Shown here: in pieces, positions 24,275 to 38,000 of the stretch
Position numbering within the stretch: position 1 is the stretch's first letter
Layout of the letters: each line of letters opens with the position of its first letter
Origin: Lycium barbarum
Lineage: Eukaryota; Streptophyta; Magnoliopsida; Solanales; Solanaceae
Reading direction: 5' to 3'
NCBI RefSeq assembly: GCF_019175385.1
Contig: NC_083345.1
Coordinates: 14,780,027-14,844,026 of the forward strand
Length of the DNA stretch: 64,000 bases
The notes under the pieces: model-generated
Databases searched by the model: none
Seen by the model: only the letters and a program-made list of their open reading frames with translations
What the model was told of the DNA's origin: nothing
Program-made: the position numbers and the translations under genes

Positions 24275-27200
24275 TTATGATCGAGACAAAACCCCTTTTG
24301 AGCTGCACCGACAAAAAGACAGAAAATTGAGTTTAAGGAACTCTACCTTTTCATTTAAAAAAACAAAAGAGTTTCAGGAAAGAAAAAAGCAAAGAAAATT
24401 TCCATTCTTGCTTACACACGTCAGTCCCTATCATGTTGTGTGCCTGTTCAACATGTATGTCTACTGGGTTCAAGTTTGAATATAAAACCATGTTTGGGTG
24501 AGACAGAATTTGCTGGGATGCTGGTGTAAGGAAAGGATTTCTAGTGAATCTAAGAGGTGAAGAAATGGTAACATGAAGAAGGGAAGTTGAATTTAACACA
24601 ATTCAAGCCCAATGAATTTGTTGGAAGCAGTTCTACTAACTTACAGGGAAGACCAAATCTAGGCTCACTTAAATGCTCCATGATTCAGACACATTATAAG
24701 CTATTTTAAAAACTTAAAGGAATGGAAAAATAATCAAACCTGGGTATAGTTCCACCACGACGCAAGTCATATTCAGTTGCTTGTCGAAGAGCTCTAGCAA
24801 ACGCCTTGAAAGTTGCCTCAATGATGTGATGAGAATTTTTTCCTGCGAGCTGTACAAACTCAAAAATCTTAGCATGCAAGTGCATAAAACCAGAGTAAAG
24901 AAAGGAAGAAAAATACGTACGTGACCAAAAAACGAAAAGCCCCATCTCTACCATCCCCACAACCCCCTAAAAAGTCATACAAGAATTTACCTGTCGAATA
25001 TGGAGTGTCATTCCAGAAGTGTTGACCAAAGACTGAAAGAAGTGTTCCACCAACTAAACATAACAATATGATTCAATTCAGCGGGATCCATAGAATAGAT
25101 ATAGAAACGAGCAAAACTTAGACACAGCTTAAACAATTAATATTATATGGCCAAGAGTCCAAGAGAACAAAAAATCTCTTTCTTTTAATTATAGTACCAA
25201 TTAGTTGTAAAAGTACTTAGCATGTACACCTGATGCTGACACGTCTTTGAGCATTTTAAATTGACACACTTCAACAATAGAAAAATGTTAGTTAATTTTA
25301 GACCATTCCAAAGATCAAAATTCATACATTAAACAATCTGAATCAAAATCACGATATGATGTTTCTCCTTGGATAAACCTAATACACAAACTAAATTTTC
25401 TTATATACATTAATAGAGGGATGAAAAGGTTCTAAGCAGCAGATTTTTTCGCTTTGCAGAGTTACCAACGATTTTCCAGAGGAAAGAATTCCAGCACGGC
25501 ACTTTTTTTTGGTGATTGTGCAGAACTCCATCGAGATTTCGGCGTCAACTTTCGATGTTTCCAAAATAAACAAACTCAAGTTGGTTTTTTTTTTTTTTTT
25601 TGACGAAGCAAACTCAAGTTGGTTTGCCCACATTGAGTTTGAAGGGCATCTTAGAATATCAAGTGAATGTGTCTAATTCATATACATCTAAATTTATTGT
25701 ATTTGAATAAGGAAAATCATATTGAATATTCTATAAGAGATCTTAGGATATTCTGTGTTTAATTATAGGATATTTAGTTTATCTTATTAGTATAAGGATC
25801 TATTACCTATCATATTATACATAGCCTAAAGGACAGCCCGGTGCACTAAGCTCCCGCTATGCGCGGGGTCCGGGGAAGGGCCGGACCACAAGGGTCTATT
25901 GTACGCAGCCTTACCTTGCATTTCTGCAAGAGGCTGTTTCCACGGCTCGAACCCGTGACCTCCTGGTCACATGGCAACAACTTTACCAGTTACGCCAAGG
26001 CTCCCTTTCATATTATACATAGCCTAAGACTCCTATATAAGGAGAACCTCTTATACATTGTTAATCAAGTCAATGAGAAGCTTCTTCATCTTAAAGCGCT
26101 AATATTTGATTAACCAAATCCAAAGAGAAGATAGCAAAGGAGAAAACCTATCTAATAATGGGGATATAGGAAATCTTCCATCTACTATACAAGAAACAAA
26201 TGTATTTCACAAACCAAAGTCAAATGATGACGGAAGTAGGAACTTGGAGATACCGACTGTGTTCATACAAGAATGAGAATATCAGACAAACCTGAGTGTC
26301 ATAAGTTCCAACTCTCTGAGTAGGTATTTGTAAATCGTAACCCAAATATGGCCTTCCTGATAAATCCTACAATAATTAAATATAACATAGTAAATACTTA
26401 ATATAAGTGCAGATTATGATCATGAATAGATCAATATGATTTTATTTGATAAATCATGTCATTTTATTAATATTTCACCAGGTTGGTGTGCCTGTCCTAA
26501 AGTGATACAGATATGCATTTATACTCCCAACACTGTAACCAACATTTATACTTTGAATTTACACAAAGTTTAAAGCTCTATGTTGCTTTATTTGGTGGGC
26601 TATTTTCTACTTCTTTTACCTAGCATCCTATCTGCATAAGAAGATAAACATCTAAAACAAAAGAAAATATTTATTCCATACCATATTCTTCTTGTCTAAT
26701 CAGTGAATAGTGATATCACTATTTTTTTGAATAGTGATATTACTATAAGGGAACTGCAGAATCTATGAGGTGTTTTGTGGTTTCAAAATAACCACGATCC
26801 AAGTGAAAGAAAGAAGAAACTACAGACCTTCTTTTATGGAAGTCATAGTGGTGACTTGAGATGTAAGCGGGGCTCTCTCTTATTTATAATTGTAGTTGTG
26901 TAAAAGGCTGATAGGGCACAGAGAATATCTGACAAAATACATGATTGACTTGAAACAAATCAAGTTCCATAAGGTTATCCCTTACCAGTGAAACATGAAT
27001 CAGTGCTTCATCTAATGGAGCTGAAAAGTCACCAAAGCGATTGATTCCCTTTCTATCGCCAAGTGCTTGCAACAATGCCTAATTAACCAAAAAAAGAAAC
27101 ATAGGAGTCACCCAAAAATAGCAGTCAAGGCTCTCAAGAGTTTAAAAACAAAAAAGCAATGGAGCACAAAATAAGGAGTGACTCAAGCAAGTAAGAGCCT

Positions 27201-29227
27201 CTCCATTAAAACGGGACGTTGCACCCACTTATGCAGCTATAAGACCAACACAAGGAATTCTGAATATACTTCTGAATTACTGACTCTAAGCTCCCTGAGA
27301 ACTCACAGTTCCAATGGCAAGTGCAACATCTTCATTTGTGTGGTGATCATCAATGTGAATGTCCCCAGTAGCCTTCACATGCACGTCGAACAATCCATGT
27401 GAAGCAAGTTGCTAAGAAATCATAAACACATTTCAGTACTAGCACTTGACCAGAAGCAATGCAGATGTAGTCAGCAACTGAGCTGATAGAAAGCAAATAG
27501 GTACTCATCCTCATCCAGCAATATAAATTAGGTTGTGAACTTTTTTTTTTTTTTCTTTTTGATCAAGTAGGTCGTGAACTTCATAAAAGTTTTTTTTTTT
27601 TTTTTGGTTGTTGAAATTGAGAAGTTCATAAAAGATTATATCATAGAAAGTAAAAAATTTAACATGTAATTGAAGGAGAGAACAAAGATAGAATCTTTAA
27701 CTATTGAATTATGTCAGCTTTTTTCTTCTAGAAATGGAGAAGAAAAAAGATAAGGACTCAGCATATAAATGCAATACTTTTTCCTATTATTCTGCAGTTC
27801 CCTTATTACCGAATGGTCTACCCAAACAACAACCTTTGAAACAAAAGGGGTAAATGAACAGGATGAACAAGATTTCAACAAAGTTCATATTTTTACCCAA
27901 AAGAAAAGGAAATACAGGAGCAGTCCAACAATTCTTTACTGTTCGGGTTGTTTACCTTTATCCACGGATATGTTTGAGTATAACACCCGAGGATACAGGA
28001 TTTTCAAGAAATTTAGCATGTTTACCTCTAAAAGCTTAACTCATTAGATATGGAACATTATATTTTAAATCTGCAACACAACTTCTTGTGTGGACCTGAT
28101 TTTTTCAAGTTCATGGAATTCATTGAAAGGATGGAGAGACTTGAACCTGATACCTTGTTATACAGTGTGCCCCACCATGGAACACTTCTATAGTATTATT
28201 TATTACTACTAACAGATAATAAAAGGTCTTTCTTCTATCAGAAGAAATAGCACTTACATCCAACATGTGATCAAGAAATGGGATCCCAGTATTATTCTCC
28301 GCAACACCTGTTCCATCCAAGTTTATCTTCACATGCACATTCGTCTCCTTCGTAGCCCTCTTCACCTCCCCCATTCGACCTATAAAAAACCCCCAATAAA
28401 TACATAAATCAACTCTGTCACAATCCCTAACTAGTTACAGTCAGCTACATAAACTACATTCAGCACATTTCATTACAATACTATCAAAATCCATTTCGTT
28501 TTTTTTTTCTAAGCCCAATTTCCAAAATCAGAAACCCAACAAATATATCAACCCACTATGCCTGAATCCCAAACAATTCGGAATCGGCTATATGAATTCA
28601 ATGTATCTATTATGCTCTATTCATGTCAATTTCATTATAAGAAATGGGAAATTTTCAAAAATATACAGCCCAACAAAAAATATTACGCCACGTAGCTCAA
28701 TATACAATATTACACTAACATTATACCTGGAAGAAAGCATTAACATAATGTATCAACCTTGCATAAAAGTGTATAAAAGGTGTTTATACACAAAAATATG
28801 GGCTAAACCGGGTTACAAACTCAAAACATTGGCCAGGTGGCGTAAATATATTCTCTAATTTTCCCTATATCAATCCACTTAGCCTCAATCCAAACTATTC
28901 AGAACCCCATATGAATACAATGAATCCATTATGCAATATCCTCGTCAATTTCATTTATCAAGAACCCATTTTGAGAAAAAAAAAAACCCATTATTGGATA
29001 TGGAAAAAGGAGTTACCTGTTTGAGATGAAGACCCATTATCAAAAGCATGAGGAATAGTTGTTTGAGGTTCCATTGAAGCAGTTAGTTTATGGTGTGTTC
29101 CACTCAAAAGTTGTAATTTTTGGTGATGAATATTTGTGGAGAAAAGAGGGGTTTGTGAAATCTTGAATCTTGAATTGAATAATGAAGAAGAGTTGAAGAG
29201 AGGATGAGAAGAAAGTGAAAGCTCCAT
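24275..29227 (-). CDS. HISN5: Imidazoleglycerol-phosphate dehydratase, plastidial (histidine biosynthesis), 8 exons, 268 aa
   Basis: Coding exons on the minus strand are 29227-29017, 28379-28258, 27411-27307, 27078-26986, 26366-26292, 25053-24991, 24849-24740 and 24302-24275. They total 807 nt, with every junction GT-AG and in phase. IGPD removes water from imidazole glycerol phosphate to form imidazole acetol phosphate, the dehydratase step of histidine synthesis. The first 70 codons are a Ser/His-rich, acid-poor plastid leader. The family core follows, with [10 protein letters not shown], the metal-binding [34 protein letters not shown], the second histidine motif [16 protein letters not shown], and the C-terminal SSKGVLSRS. 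The last exon holds only nine codons plus one base and is easily missed. Length matches plant IGPDs (about 270 aa). Intron 1 contains a MITE and intron 5 a TS SINE. ATGs at 29304 and 29291 would open out-of-frame uORFs if transcription starts upstream of them. The gene is convergent with PSB27-H2. Confidence 0.95.
25830..26007 (-). mobile_element. Full-length TS SINE in intron 5 of HISN5
   Basis: Minus orientation: the head GGGAGCCTTGGCGTAACTGG (A box) and GGTCACGGGTTCGAGCC (B box), then the TS body to the CACCGGGCTGTCC end. It is flanked by perfect 20-bp target duplications TCATATTATACATAGCCTAA at 25810-25829 and 26008-26027. The perfect duplication implies recent insertion. It has the same strand as the gene. 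Confidence 0.92.
28646..28865. mobile_element. MITE in HISN5 intron 1, flanked by a duplicated segment
   Basis: Ends GGGAAATTTTCAAAAATATAC and ATATATTCTCTAATTTTCCC are imperfect inverted repeats. Flanks of about 95 bp (28552-28645 and 28874-28968) resemble each other, for example CAATTTCATT.AT.AAGAA, so the host DNA itself is duplicated around it. Confidence 0.6.
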
Positions 29228-30483
29228 ATGTGACTAAGTGAGTGAAAAACGATTTTTGAAAGCAAGGAACAAAGGAGAAAGGAGTGACCATCTAGTAACG
29301 ACATCGTTTGCTTTTTTCCTATTGACTTAAATATTACATTATATGTCTATTTGGAGAAAATATTTACCCAAAATGGTCCACATTTCTAATATTATTCGAA
29401 ATGACCCTTGTATACAAGATTTATACATTGTCTATCGTAAGTGTATAATATTGTATATTATGTGTATAAATATTGTTGCAAAAAAGTTGGCTACTATAGC
29501 TACGTGAATGTAACATTTTATGATGGATTGTATCTTATTGAAATTATCTCTTAATGTAAGTAAAAGTGATTTAATTATGTAATTTTTTTAAAAAAAAATA
29601 TTTAACTTGGGGCAATTTTAAAAACTTTAGATAAAGGAGGACGATGTTATAGATTAGTCATTGTCGTAAGATAATCAAGTTAATTATGATAAGTTTCTGA
29701 ATAATCATAAAATAGATAAAAATTAAACGCAAATATACAATACATAAAATACCTCAATTAGTTTCGGATCGAATCTTTGTTGATTGATATTAGAAAATAG
29801 TAGAGGGTCAAGTTAAAGTATGTGTCAGGGTAGGAAGAATTGTGAAATAAAAACATAAAATTCACTTGGACGATTCAAGGTAAGAGCTCTCTCATTGGAT
29901 GCACGCCTTTTTCTTTCTTCTAATGTTTAATCAATCATCTAGTTTTGGAATTCATACATCATACATTAGTTCTCAAGGCCTACTACATCTTCCACCACTA
30001 GGCCAATCTTCTTGGGGGCTCACAATTTTTTGTTCTATTTTTAAGTAACTTTTGTTCTTTTTTTTTCTTTATGACATGGGAACCCGTAGCCGTTATCCTT
30101 CGGGTGCGCACAGGATAAACCCAGCTCCTGTGCAATAGCTCGCAAACCACATAGGAACTTTTGTTCTTTCTTTTCCTACTCTGATTTTGCTACTTTTTGA
30201 CAATCAAACTGATTTAGGTCGATGTTGGGTAAATCAATTCATTAATTGTGTTTGGTACTTCATTGCTACAAGAAATCAGAAGATTACCTTTTAAAGATGA
30301 AACAAATACTAGTAATAATTTATGTTACTCGGGTGTTTATACGACCCTTGGGGAACATACAAGAGAGATTTCTCTAAATTATAAAGAGACTAGCAAAATT
30401 CTTTTACACTAACCAGCCTTTTCTGAGAAATGACCACATAGGTACCTAGAAATGGCTGTTATTTCAGAGATTCAAGAAAACTA
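29228..30483. other. Upstream region of HISN5
   Basis: AT-rich. A TATTTAAG element on the minus strand near 29325 could be the core promoter. A MITE-like GTATAATATTGTATATTATG stretch lies near 29430. One short SINE is listed separately. No gene seen. Confidence 0.4.
30061..30155 (-). mobile_element. Short SINE with 14-bp target duplication
   Basis: A 95-bp unit with an A-rich 3' tail (minus strand) and body GGTTTGCGAGCTATTGCACA ... CGCACCCGAAGG is flanked by AACTTTTGTTCTTT at 30047-30060 and 30156-30169. Probably 5'-truncated. Confidence 0.75.
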
Positions 30484-30699
30484 CTACCATTTCCACAATC
30501 CGCAACCTGGCATAACGCTTCTTTTCCAATTCTTCGAAAGAATCAACTTACTATGTCTCCGTTCTTCGTCAGAAGGACAGATGATTTTCTCTCCCTTGAG
30601 CCTTTGAAATCCTTGGAGATACTTCCTTCTCTTAACTACACCATGGAGATAAGGTATTAAACCTGTGTATGAATCCATGACAGATCTCTTGTATGCCAT
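30484..30699 (-). CDS. Possible small gene, 71-aa basic protein of unknown function
   Basis: A single uninterrupted minus-strand ORF of 71 codons begins MAYKRSVMDSYTG and ends CGLWKW before TAG. It is rich in Lys and Arg, has no signal peptide or membrane segment, and matches no family I recognise. What lifts it above background is a good TATA box, TATAAATAA at 30749-30741, about 43 nt upstream of the ATG, in DNA otherwise lacking promoter-like signals. A start site about 30 nt below the TATA box would leave a leader of only about 20 nt, which is short. It lies between the 5' end of HISN5 and the 3' end of the PHD-GNAT gene. It could be a short-peptide gene, the first exon of a longer gene, or chance. 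Confidence 0.3.
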   Translation of the reverse strand: MAYKRSVMDSYTGLIPYLHGVVKRRKYLQGFQRLKGEKIICPSDEERRHSKLILSKNWKRSVMPGCGLWKW

Positions 30700-30740
30700 G
30701 ATATGAAGTTTGCAGTTTTGACTCTTCCAACAAGAAACAA

Positions 30741-30749
30741 TTATTTATA
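30741..30749 (-). promoter_or_regulatory. TATA box of the possible small gene
   Basis: TATAAATAA preceded by CCCC, on the minus strand, 43 nt from the ATG at 30699. It fits the plant TATA consensus. Confidence 0.45.
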
Positions 30750-32011
30750 GGGGTAAAAGAAACAAGAGACATGCCTGCACGTCCTGTGTTTGTTGCCAAA
30801 TTCTGAGATTCAAGTAAAGAATATAGCAAGGAAGTCAAAAGTATATGTGTGCGTGTGCATAAAAGATGTCAAAGTTCATCCACATCCATCTTACCAGACA
30901 AGAATTTGGGTCAGATTCCATCTTACAATTACTTTGTCAGTCGTTGTGACAACATTATATATAAACATAAATTTCCCTTGGATTTTTTCTGAAGCCACGC
31001 CAACTGATTAACATAATCCCACCTTCAAAGACTCTTGATATCTACCTCAAGTCTAATATATCGATAAACAAAGAAAATTTCAACCATAAATGTATCTAAC
31101 TAATACAATCAAATATGAACAAACGGAAAGAAATACAAAAACTTTGTATATCTGCAGCAATAAACACTGCAAAAATAGTGCAAACTTCCGGTAGTCACAG
31201 GAAACTAATAATCATCCAATCTGTGAAAAAAATATTTACCTCACACGAATCCGTGTTGCTAGCAAGATTAGGCACAATCCTAAGAAGCAAATACGAGGAA
31301 TCTCATAGTGAAGAAGTTAACCAGAAACTTGGATACTTGGGTACTATTATCATTTCAATTGATGAATTACAAGGATCTCTGAGGACCTTGGAAACAGAAT
31401 ATTAGATCTACACAAAACTACATATGTACATTCAAAATCTTCGTGAGTGTCTTTCACCAACGGAGTCCACAAAATTTGCCGCCCTATCCATGAGGTACAA
31501 TTCGCATACCCTTTTTAATAACAATACTACTAATAGGCTGGTGATTGTACCGCCAAACTACAAGACGGCAGACACCCCATTATATATAGATAGATCTGTA
31601 GAAACAATTACCATTATACCAGCTCCTAAAGGACACCGAGTGTCCCAACTTCCTCAGATGGTTTAGGACAATGGCTTCAGCTCCTTCAATCAAAAGCTGC
31701 TATGCATCTCTAAAACCTTCCACCTAGATGACAGCACGGAAATTGCACAATTCCTAGACCAATTTTTTAATAGCCTTGCTGAATAACCGATTCCTTTTTA
31801 TCCTTTACGACATAACGCGCCGAAGAATCAAAATTGGATCGATTAACAAACTGCAAACAGCTTAAGGACGTCACATGACCTCGATTACTCAAAGGTAGTT
31901 CAGGTGGGGAAACAACTTCATGGGAGACCCTGTATAAAATCCTACATCAAGCTTACTGTTGATTAAGGTAATGTTCAAGTAGCATTGTCAGTGTGATTAG
32001 CCTCAATAGGC
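30750..32011. other. Intergenic region and 3' flank of the PHD-GNAT gene
   Basis: The part next to 32011 should be the 3'UTR. Plus-strand frames of 96 and 80 codons at 31115 and 31424 have no recognisable features, and I do not call them genes. Confidence 0.4.
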
Positions 32012-35000
32012 TTAGACCTGAGTCTCAATCTTTTCTTCAGCAGCAAGTTCTGCAGATACATCAGCAGAGGAATCAACATTTCCACTGGAACTGCCTACCA
32101 CAGTCACTTCATGACTTTTTGCCTGACTAGGCTCAGAGTAAACTATCTTCTTATCAAGAGAAACTTTTTCTTCAGAACGGCCATCAGAAGGGTTCAAGCC
32201 ACATGCTTGAGATCCAGGAGAGAGACCAAGTTGACCGTCAGTGTTATTTTCCCGGGCAGCATCCAAAGAAGTTTCAACCGAGGAATCAATAGCAGGTCTA
32301 GAAGAAGAAACTTCAGCACCATTATTATCACTAACTCCATCACCAATTGGAGAGGCATCCAAAATTCCCTCCTCCATGGAAACATCTGCATCACCAAGGT
32401 GTTTAATATCAGAAGTTTGCTTTAAACCCACATGTTGCCCATTCTGCACGTCAGGTCTACTTAGTTGAGTAGAGTCTGAGAGGACATCTGTTGCAGGCTT
32501 TGCACTCGCACAAGTTGCAGATACACATACTGAAACTTTTGTCTTGTCAGTTTCTTCAACTGCACTTCGCGCAGCAGGTTCCAAACAACTATCTGTGGCA
32601 TCTGTCCGCAAACCTTTCCCATTGGCATCAATGGAGGTATTATCTGAAACCTCCTCATTCTGTTTCTCTACCTCAATGTTTCTGGCAACTTTCGTCTTGT
32701 CAGTTTCTTCTACTGCACTTTGCGCAGCAGGTTCCAAACAACTATCTGTGACATCAGTCCGTAAACCTTCCCCATTGGCATCAATGGAGGTATTATCTGA
32801 AACCTCCTCATTCTGTTTCTCTACCTCAGTGTTCCTGGCAGAAGGTTCATCCAATGAAATGCACAATTTTTGATGGACTGGCTCAGATGACTGGGCATCA
32901 ACTTCTGTGGAAGGAGCCGATGCAGCATCTCCTGAATCAGCGGTTCCAATACTTGCACCGGAAGGAGAGGAGGGCATCGATTTTGTGGTTGGTTCAGCCA
33001 GCTTCTTCTCCATATTGGATTGGACAGATCTAGCCTCCTTACTAGAGATTTGAATATCAGAGCCACAATCAGCACTCCGTGCTCTAACCATAGCACTATC
33101 ACTTAAATCGACAGGTGTAGTTGGATAATCAGAAGCACCGACACTGTCATCAACTTTTTCTACGCAGACTTCATCACCCATACTTGCACCGGAAGGAGAG
33201 GAGGGCATCGATTTTGTGGTTGACTCAGCCAGCTTCTTCTCCATATTGGATTGAACAGATCTAGCCTCCTTACTGGAGATTTGAATGCCATATCCACAAT
33301 CAGCACTTTGTGCTCTAACCATAGCACTATCACTTGAATCAACAGGTGTAGATGGAGAATCAGAAGCACCGACACCGTCATCAACTTTGTCTATGCAGAA
33401 TTGATCGCCCATACTTGCCCCAGAAGGAGAGGAGGGCATCGATTTTGTGGTTGATTCAGCCAGCTTCTTCTCCATATTGGATTGAACAGATCTAGCCTCC
33501 TTGCTGGAGATTTGAACATCAGATCCACAATCAGCACTTAGTGCTCTAACCGTAGCACTATCACTTAAATCAACAGGTGTATATGGAGAATTAGAAGCAT
33601 CAACACCGTCATCAATTTTTTCTACGCAGGCTTCATCAAGCAAGTCGTCGCACTTAGTAGGGGAGTCCTTATCAGCTTTTTCAACCAAAGCAGGCAACTG
33701 AGGAACACTATATTTCGAATCACCAGCATTTACACCAGCTACAGAAAAATCCAGAAGTCAAATCACAACCATGGACAGTATAGATTAAAATATCAATTTG
33801 TTTCCTTAAAAGGACAAGCAAAAAAAAAAAAAAAGTAAAAGCAGAAATTTAATTATTATAGTACCCTCTAGGGTCTCTCCGTTTAGTAGCCTCTTTTGTA
33901 GCATATCTGTCCCAGGAAACACCAACATATTGATGGACTTCATTCCTTGTCTCTGTGATTCCTCAAGTGGATTAAATCCAAAAACTGCTGTCCAGGTATG
34001 CATATGCTCAGATATAGCAGGAATAATCAACTTCTCAACTTTTAGAGTGGAGAGGACCTGGAAAGAGGAGATCACAAATTAAACCGTTGCTCTGTACACA
34101 ATATTGAGACCAAAGTACAAAGAACATAATCTACATGCAATCACATAATGCCCGAATGAAAGCAGGTGCATGGGATAGCTAGAAAAGGTATGACGTGCAT
34201 ATTACCATCCGAAACATCACCTATACTGTTAGCAAACATAATGAAGTTCAAGTCTTATGATGTCCCACATATTAGGTACAAATATGTGCGTCACTAGGAA
34301 ATGAAAGCAGCAACAGGAATGAACAGAAATTCAATATGGATGAAGCCAGGACCTGTCTATTCCTTCACAATGTCCCTATTTTCTTTCGGTAAGAATACAA
34401 CTGTCTGATCCTACTTATAATGCCTCTTTGGAGACTAACTCTTGGAAACTTAAAAGACATCTTATGTATTAAAATGCTAATTCAATAAGCAAATAGCATT
34501 ACACTGTTTCTAGAGCATCTGGTAATACAACATTTCCTAAAGCATCCTATATTTTCACACAACCATTTGATTTGTCATGTTTCTTACATACACATCAAGA
34601 GACTGCAGTTGTAGCTTCCTGATGCTGTTTCTTCCACTTTGACAAAGTGCTATATTAGATTACTTATTTGCTACTTCTGAAGACCAGAACTGCAACGGGA
34701 AAGCAATTAAGATACCCTCTCTGTTCCAATGAATCATTGCGCATAAACAGAATGATGAATCTCAATAACTCATTTTGAATGGCAATAACAATATATGCAC
34801 GTGACAGTATGGTACATATCTCAATGATTTCTTATGTACAGAAAACAATCTTCAAGACAATTAGATGAATAAAGTGAGGAGGTAACAAAGACAAAGCAAT
34901 AATTATTCTCATACCGTCTCAATAGCAGACAACAACCGGCTGCACATCCCTTGGCGCCTGTATATATTCCTGGTTCCAATGTATGGCATTTCTGCAAGTT

Positions 35001-38000
35001 GAGTTCCATGGATCCTAACAGTTTACAGCCAAAACAATGTTTATTGATTGGTAAGGCACGAAGGAACAAACATGAGCGAAAGACAACTAACATGGAAAAT
35101 GAGAAGCAAGAAATTATCTAACAGCACAACTAAATTGAGAGAACGATGACTAGAGAAGTTCCTTAGCATGAAAGATCAGATACTTTAGAAAGTTCCTTTA
35201 CGTTACAAGGAAAAAATCTACAACCTAAAAAGGGTAGTTTGGTAGGGAGACAATTTATACAGGGATTCGAGATTAGTAATACATGGATTATTTCTGGTAG
35301 GATGAAGAAATACGAGTGAAGAGATCAGAGTATCCTAGTTATTTGAGTAGTAGTTTATGTAAAAAAAAAATTAATAAGCGTGGTATTCGGGCCAGCTTGC
35401 GCACACCTCGACTAATTCCACGGGACACCTCGCACCAGCAACAGCAACAGGTACAAGGTACTCTGTCCACCAAGGCTAGAACAGATGGGAAGAAATCACC
35501 TAGTGATTCTTATTCAACATTCTACCCCGCATAAACTAATGCATAGATTCCTGCATACTTATGCTGGTATTATTTATAAGAACGGGCAAAATTAGAACCA
35601 AACAAAGTATAAGTCATGCTGAATATAATGAGGAGATTAATTCTCCTAATTCAAGCAACCAAACAATATACAAGTCATGCTGAATTTAGTGAGAAGACTA
35701 TCTCCTTATTTTTACAACCAAACGGCTCCTTTAATAGTTACAGAAGTATCTCTCAAATGTGTCCTTTAAAAAGCAAGCAGTGTTACTGTTTAAAGACTAA
35801 GTAGAATCAGTGTTCAGAATTAGGCACCCGAAAAATATATGACAAAAGATGGAAGAAAGAAACATAAAACAAGAAATTGTGTCTGTGACATGAGATACAT
35901 TCAGTAAAACGCTGGCAAAAAGATGGTCCACTATTGCATATAAATTCAAAGACTAATTGATGCTGCATGATTACATTTTGTTAAAGATAATAAATACCAA
36001 CAAAAGGAACACAATTGCAAGTTCTGAGACAGCCGAGATAGTTCAACTGTACAACATCCACATGCATACACCCAACTCTATCGATATCTGAAAAATAAAC
36101 TCGAATTGTACATGAGAACGGTTTGAGCTGTCCAGTATACCTTATGGATGCAGCAGATATTATTTCATCACCCCTTTCCAAGATTGCAGTATAGAAGCCA
36201 CGAAAATTCAGCCGACTAAAGTTTGAGCTTCAGAGGAGAAAAAAAAAAGTTATCAGATAACTGCTGAATAATACAACCAAATTCATAGACAAGGAAAGGG
36301 GAAAAGAACAAGGAACACAACAACCGGGTAAAAGATAAATCTAAAAATTTGCAAGCACATAATTCAGCAAAACCATAAAGCATATAGGGAGAAATTGTTA
36401 CAGACAACAAAAAAGAAACATAGTCTGGCTTAATTGACAATAGGGCTTTCCATTTCCAAACAAGAGAAGAGGGTTGATCCAATAATCTCAATATATTGCC
36501 TCAGGGATACCAGTTATTTGTGATTCAGAAACTCAAACCACAAAGGAAAAGTAATCATTTTTCTAACAGCTATATCATAAAGAATCACAAATAAATGGAT
36601 AAGGAATAGTCAGAATCCCATGAAAATGGCTGTTAACATCACAGTGCAGCTGCGGTTTCTCAGGTGACAAAAAAAGGCATGGGAATAATCTATTTGTAAC
36701 TAGGCTTCCAAGAAGAGAATCACTGTGTTTCAAGGATAAAGAGTGACGCATATGCTAAAGAGTGCTGGAAGTTAAGGAGATAAGGAAGGACAACAGCGAA
36801 AAGCAAATTCAGCTCCTCTTAAATTGAATGTCCTGCTTCACCTTTGGCAATCAGTCAGACCAGTTTAAGTAATAGCCTATTTGCCGAAGCTTCTGTGATA
36901 TTAGAAGTTCTTTTTTCTCAAATGCTTATCTGGGAAATATATGGTGTTTGGCCAAACTTCTGGAAAAAGAAAAGTGCTTTTGAGTAGTAGCAGAAACATT
37001 TATTTTGTTGTGAGGAAGAAGTTGAAAAAGGTTGCTTCTCCATAGAAGCAGAAGTAGGAGTTGTTTTTAATTTTTCCACGACAAATATACCCTTACCAAA
37101 AGTTTATATTTACCAAACTATCCCCAATGGGCAACAACCAACCTCATGCACTGTCGACACTGTCGACACAGATCTATGACCCAAGTCTCATAGACTTGCT
37201 CTTTCTATCTATATTGTGATTTTAATCGTTAAAGTTTAATTAAATGAAATTAATAACTTGATTAAACTCTCTAATAGGAAATATTTCAAATCCTCTATTC
37301 ACTGTCAATTCAAGTCTTCATTCCAATACTAAATAACTGCTCTTTTAAAACAAGGAAGTTTCTAAAACTGTACATTCTAACATCACAAATTTTCTATTAT
37401 ATGGACATACAAGTCTTTAATTAGAACCTCCTCACAAGCACCGGACCAAACGTAAGGGTAACAACTACTAAACCTTACTCTCAATTAGCTGGTACTTCCT
37501 ATATGTATCCTATGCTTCCAGTGTGTTCTTTGTTAGCTAAATCCATATCGATCCTGAAAAATTGTTCATTGATAGTAAATCCGTTCGCTTTTACCACATT
37601 CCATCACCTTATTTATCCCACCTACGAACCTCTGCATCTAGAGGATATGGCTAGTTTATGTCAAGAAACCTCCTCATGCTTTATCTTCTATGTACTAGTG
37701 ATCATTTCTAATCTTATATGACAATACATCCATCTTCAATTTTGTATTTCCACAACATTTTTCGTTACAAGTAAATACCCATATTAAATTATCAGGCAGC
37801 TTAATGAAGTTGAACAAATAACAAGGGCCTTCGGATATTAAATTGGGTATTTAACACAACATTTACAAAAGTACGACAGAGCATACAAGGTAAAGAGCTT
37901 ATTACCCGCAGTTATAAAGAACATTATGAATAATATTGATGCCACTTTTTCTATCCACAATCGGCAAAAAACACTCATCCATAACAGCCAGTGCGACAGC

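Noticed and set aside
25859..26005. tRNA-like sequence with A and B boxes
   Set aside because: It is the head of a TS SINE, flanked by target duplications, not a functional tRNA gene.
31115..31666. Two plus-strand frames of 96 and 80 codons
   Set aside because: They are antisense to the likely 3'UTR of the PHD-GNAT gene, without recognisable domains or a promoter-like signal.
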